Below, piece after piece: positions 34,277 through 36,929 of a DNA stretch of 36,929 bases; within the stretch, counting starts at the first letter, position 1, and each line of letters opens with the position of its first letter. Location of the stretch: assembly GCA_018266475.1 (NCBI GenBank), contig JAFEAI010000264.1, positions 1 to 36,929 of the forward strand, given 5' to 3'. The DNA is from Bacteroidota bacterium. Lineage in GTDB: Bacteria > Bacteroidota > Bacteroidia > Flavobacteriales_F > PHOS-HE28. A model generated the notes under the pieces. That model saw only the letters and a program-made list of their open reading frames with translations. It made no database searches and was not told the DNA's origin. The position numbers and the translations under genes are program-made.

Positions 34277-36699
34277 GGCTGGTCCGCTTTTGCTTGATGG
34301 TGTTCCACGGTGAGCGCATCCAGCTCTATGTCGTCCTCCTCGTCCAGGATCTCCAGCATGGGCTCGCCGAATGCCTTTGACATGATGCGCTTGTTCAACG
34401 ACAGCACCAAGGAGGGCAGCACCAGCAGGTTGGTGAGCATGGCCGTGAGCAGGGTGATGGTGGTGAGCAGGCCCAGCGCCTGGATGCCGCCGAAGCGCGA
34501 GAAGGCGAACATGCTGAAGCCTGCCACCAGCACCACGCTGGTGTAGATGATGCCCACGCTCACCTCGCGGATGGCGTTGTCCACGCTTTGCGCCAGGTCG
34601 CCCTTGCTCAGCTTCACCTCCAGGCGGTAGCGCGCCAGGAAGAAGATGGCATTGTCCACCGCGATGCCCAGCGCGATGCCGAACACCAGCATGGTGCTGG
34701 GCTTGATCGGGATGCCGAGGAAGCCCATGATGCCCGCGGTGACCAGCAGCGGCACCAGGTTGGGGATGAGCGCCACCACCAGGATGCGCACCGAGCTGAA
34801 CAGCAGCGCCATCAGCACCACAATGATGACGATGGCCCAAAAGAGGCTGCTGATGAGGTTGCTGATCAGGTAGCTGCTGCCCTTGAGGAACACCACGCTG
34901 GTGCCGGTGAACACCACTTTGTAGCGGTCGGCGGGGAAGATGCTGTCGGCCTGCACGCGCAGCTTGCCCAGCACCTGGTCCATGCGCTTGGTGCCGATGT
35001 CGGCCATCTGCACGGTAAGGCGCGTGGTGCTGAGGGAACTGTCGATGAAGGCCTTGCCCATGGCGGCGCCGCCCGCGGCACGCCCCGTGCCCTTGGCCGT
35101 AAGGTTTTCGATGTACGGCAGCATGAAGCGCTTGTCCGTGCCGGTGAGCAGGCCGTAGCGTTCGGGATCGCCGCCATAGAATGCCTGGCGCATGAACTTC
35201 ACGGCATCCACCACGCTGAGCGGTTTGCTGAACTCGGGATAGGTGGCCAGCGTGTCCTCCAGCTGGTCGAGCCGCTTCAGGGTGGCATCCTTCAGGGCAC
35301 CGCCCTTCTTTTCCGTGTCCACCAGGATCTCCAGGGGCATCACGCCGTGGAAGTTGCGCTCGAAGAAGTGCAGGTCCGCCACCACGGGATTGTCCGCGGG
35401 GAGGTCGTCCACGATCCGGCTTTGCTCCTTCAGCCGCGTGATGCCGTAGCAGGCCACCACCGTCACCGCGAAGGTGGTGCCGTAGATCAACGGACGGCTG
35501 CTGCGGGTGACGCCCACGATGGCCTCCACCACCTTGTCCAGCCAGCGCCGGTCCAGGTGGGCCAGGTGCCGCGGCTTGGGCACGGGCATGTAGCTGAGCA
35601 CGATGGGGATCAGCGTGAGGCTGAGCGCCCACAGCACCATGATGCCGATGGTGGCCACCAGCCCGAACTCGATCAGCGCATCGCTGTAGGTGATGCAGAA
35701 GGCCACGAAGCCCGCGGCCTTGGTGGCGTTGGTGATGAAGCAGGCCGCACCCACCCGGCTGATCATGCGCTGCAGCGCCTTCATCTTGTTGCCGTGCCGC
35801 ACGTACTCGTGGTGGTAGGCATTGATGAGGAACACGCAGTTGGGCACCCCCACCACGATGATCAGCGGGGCGATCACCGATTGCAGCAGGGTGATGCCGA
35901 AGCCCAGCAGCGCCATGCTGCCGAAGGCCCATACCACGGTGAGCAGCACCACGCCAAGGCAGATCAGCATCACCCGCCACGACTTGTAGAAGGCCAGCAG
36001 CAGCAAGGCGCAGATGGATAGGCTGAGGATGACGAACAGGGGCATCTCCCCCTTCACCAGCAGGCTGTTCTTCACCCGCACCCAAGGCAGGCCGCTGGCG
36101 TGCAGCGGCAGCCCGGTGGCCTGCCTGTAGCGCTCCATGGGCACTTCCATGGCTGCGATCACCTGCTCGCGCCCCTCGCTGTTGAAGAGCTTGGCGTTCA
36201 CGAACACCATCATCAGGCTGGCATGCGTGCTGTCGTTGTACAACAGGCCCCGGTAAAACGGCAGGTCGCGGATGTGGGCCTTGAGCGAATCCATCTGCGG
36301 CTGCGTTTGCGGAAGCTCCCGCATCACCTTGCGCAGCTCGAACTTCTGCAGGCTGTCGTTGCGCACCAGGGTGAAGAGGCTGGCCTCGCTGAACACGCTG
36401 TCCACGCCGGCGATCTTGCGCAGCTCCCTGCCCAGCTCGTACCACTGCCTGAAGTTGGCCGGCGTGTACAGCGCCTCCCCCTGCGTGCCGATCACGATCA
36501 CATTGCCGTCCTCGCCAAAGGTCTTCAGGAAGCCCTGGTACTCACCGTAGGCCGGGTCGCTCTGGGGCAGCAGCCCGCTTTGGCGGTAGCTCATCTGCAC
36601 CTTGGAGGCCTCGTAGCCCATGAAGGCGGTAAGGAGCCCGATCGCGATCAGGATCCCCGTGCGGTTGCGCAGTACGCGCCCGGCCAGCCATGCCCACAT
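34273..36699 (-). CDS. RND-superfamily (MMPL/HpnN-like) membrane transporter
   Basis: This 808-residue protein has the two-fold RND plan: a first membrane segment at about 15-30, a large extracytoplasmic loop, and a block of about five segments (about 225-390). A second segment near 430, a second loop and a second block (about 635-775) follow. Motifs include [35 protein letters not shown] and, in the second half, [19 protein letters not shown]. The cytoplasmic tail is acidic (DEEDDIELD). There is no HAE-type drug-efflux signature, and the layout is that of MMPL/HpnN/patched-like lipid or hydrophobe exporters. The substrate is unknown. The frame extends to 36738; the ATG at 36699 ([16 protein letters not shown]) gives the normal start. 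It overlaps rfbA by 4 nt. Confidence 0.92.
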   Translation of the reverse strand: MWAWLAGRVLRNRTGILIAIGLLTAFMGYEASKVQMSYRQSGLLPQSDPAYGEYQGFLKTFGEDGNVIVIGTQGEALYTPANFRQWYELGRELRKIAGVDSVFSEASLFTLVRNDSLQKFELRKVMRELPQTQPQMDSLKAHIRDLPFYRGLLYNDSTHASLMMVFVNAKLFNSEGREQVIAAMEVPMERYRQATGLPLHASGLPWVRVKNSLLVKGEMPLFVILSLSICALLLLAFYKSWRVMLICLGVVLLTVVWAFGSMALLGFGITLLQSVIAPLIIVVGVPNCVFLINAYHHEYVRHGNKMKALQRMISRVGAACFITNATKAAGFVAFCITYSDALIEFGLVATIGIMVLWALSLTLIPIVLSYMPVPKPRHLAHLDRRWLDKVVEAIVGVTRSSRPLIYGTTFAVTVVACYGITRLKEQSRIVDDLPADNPVVADLHFFERNFHGVMPLEILVDTEKKGGALKDATLKRLDQLEDTLATYPEFSKPLSVVDAVKFMRQAFYGGDPERYGLLTGTDKRFMLPYIENLTAKGTGRAAGGAAMGKAFIDSSLSTTRLTVQMADIGTKRMDQVLGKLRVQADSIFPADRYKVVFTGTSVVFLKGSSYLISNLISSLFWAIVIIVVLMALLFSSVRILVVALIPNLVPLLVTAGIMGFLGIPIKPSTMLVFGIALGIAVDNAIFFLARYRLEVKLSKGDLAQSVDNAIREVSVGIIYTSVVLVAGFSMFAFSRFGGIQALGLLTTITLLTAMLTNLLVLPSLVLSLNKRIMSKAFGEPMLEILDEEDDIELDALTVEHHQAKADQP

Positions 36700-36786
36700 G
36701 CGTGTTCGGTTCCGGGTCCGGCAGGACCAGGCGGGCAAAGGTGCAAAAAAGGACCGGAGCGGACGGGATGTTTTTTGGACGGAAGT

Positions 36787-36920
36787 ACAGGATCAACAGG
36801 ATGATGGGCAGGACAGGATTACAGGATTGACAGGAGGGTGCGAAGAACAGGATCAACAGGATGATGGGCAGGACAGGATTACAGGATTGACAGGAGGGTG
36901 CGAAGAACGGGATCAACAGA
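36787..36920. repeat. 60-bp tandem repeat in the intergenic right edge
   Basis: Two identical 60-bp units (36787-36846 and 36847-36906), rich in ACAGGATTACAGGATTGAC, are followed by a partial third with changes (36907-36920). It lies upstream of the RND transporter and reaches nearly to the window end. No gene is seen from 36700 to 36929. The unit itself has internal ACAGGAT-type short repeats. It has no unique spacers, so it is not a CRISPR array. Confidence 0.9.
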
Positions 36921-36929
36921 ACCTCGGGC

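Noticed and set aside
33413-36445. 1010-codon minus-strand frame joining rfbA to an upstream extension
   Set aside because: Only the last 287 codons are RfbA. The extension lies in another frame of the RND transporter and has no similarity to any fold I know.
36542-36916. 124-codon minus-strand frame across the 60-bp repeats
   Set aside because: The start is repeat-derived (SCQSCNPVLPIILLIL occurs twice) and the rest is another frame of the RND gene.
36787-36920. CRISPR array at the right edge
   Set aside because: The 60-bp units are continuous and identical, with no unique spacers and no cas genes.

Overview
The window looks like chromosome of a G+C-rich member of the Bacteroidota, probably the order Flavobacteriales. 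The evidence is a type IX secretion (T9SS) toolkit (a PorP/SprF-family protein, an OmpA/TPR/PD40 partner, and both type A and gliding-type C-terminal sorting domains), a TonB-dependent receptor paired with a C-K-K lipoprotein, and promoter boxes of the Bacteroidota type TAnnTTTG. No tRNA, rRNA, CRISPR array, transposase or phage gene was seen.

Layout. 1-2997 (minus): N-terminal 999 residues of a secreted repeat adhesin that runs off the left edge and contains near-identical 237-nt repeats. 3158-8450 (plus): a three-gene unit of TonB-dependent receptor, DUF5689-like lipoprotein and T9SS-exported OB-fold protein, closed by a strong terminator. 8451-8830: an intergenic stretch with two copies of a structured repeat whose stems covary. 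8831-9607: a FISUMP-type lipoprotein. 9634-10482 (minus): a SAM-dependent methyltransferase with a perfect dyad in front of its preferred start. 10614-23535 (minus): an operon encoding a 3245-residue adhesin with 31 Ig/PKD-like repeats, a PorP/SprF protein and an OmpA-family protein, packed with a 2-nt gap and a 1-nt overlap. 23845-24201: a small secreted protein. 24352-28476 (minus): sucB and sucA of 2-oxoglutarate dehydrogenase, with a hypothetical gene upstream. 29057-29929 (plus): an exported hypothetical protein. 30160-36699 (minus): RND-type transporter, rfbA, polyprenyl synthetase and a membrane adenylate cyclase. The right edge is a 60-bp tandem repeat.

How the parts work together. 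The giant adhesin ends in a gliding-motility-type sorting domain, and the two genes after it encode the outer-membrane and peptidoglycan-anchored partners usually found with such substrates; together they look like a dedicated export and anchoring set. The partial adhesin at the left edge has the same N-terminal domain plan but an unrelated repeat family. The 3158-8450 unit combines a TonB receptor with two surface proteins carrying OB-fold-like domains of the kind found beside extracellular nucleases, so uptake or capture of polynucleotides is a reasonable but unproven guess.

The most unusual signals are small. A dispersed palindromic repeat built on TTGTCAGTTG occurs three times within about 3.5 kb. 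One copy lies in frame inside the adenylate cyclase and adds about 25-28 residues near its C-terminus, one fills the spacer between rfbA and the polyprenyl synthetase gene, and one sits between two converging genes. A separate two-copy element at 8601-8767 keeps its flanks, changes its hairpin tip and shows compensatory pair changes in its stem.
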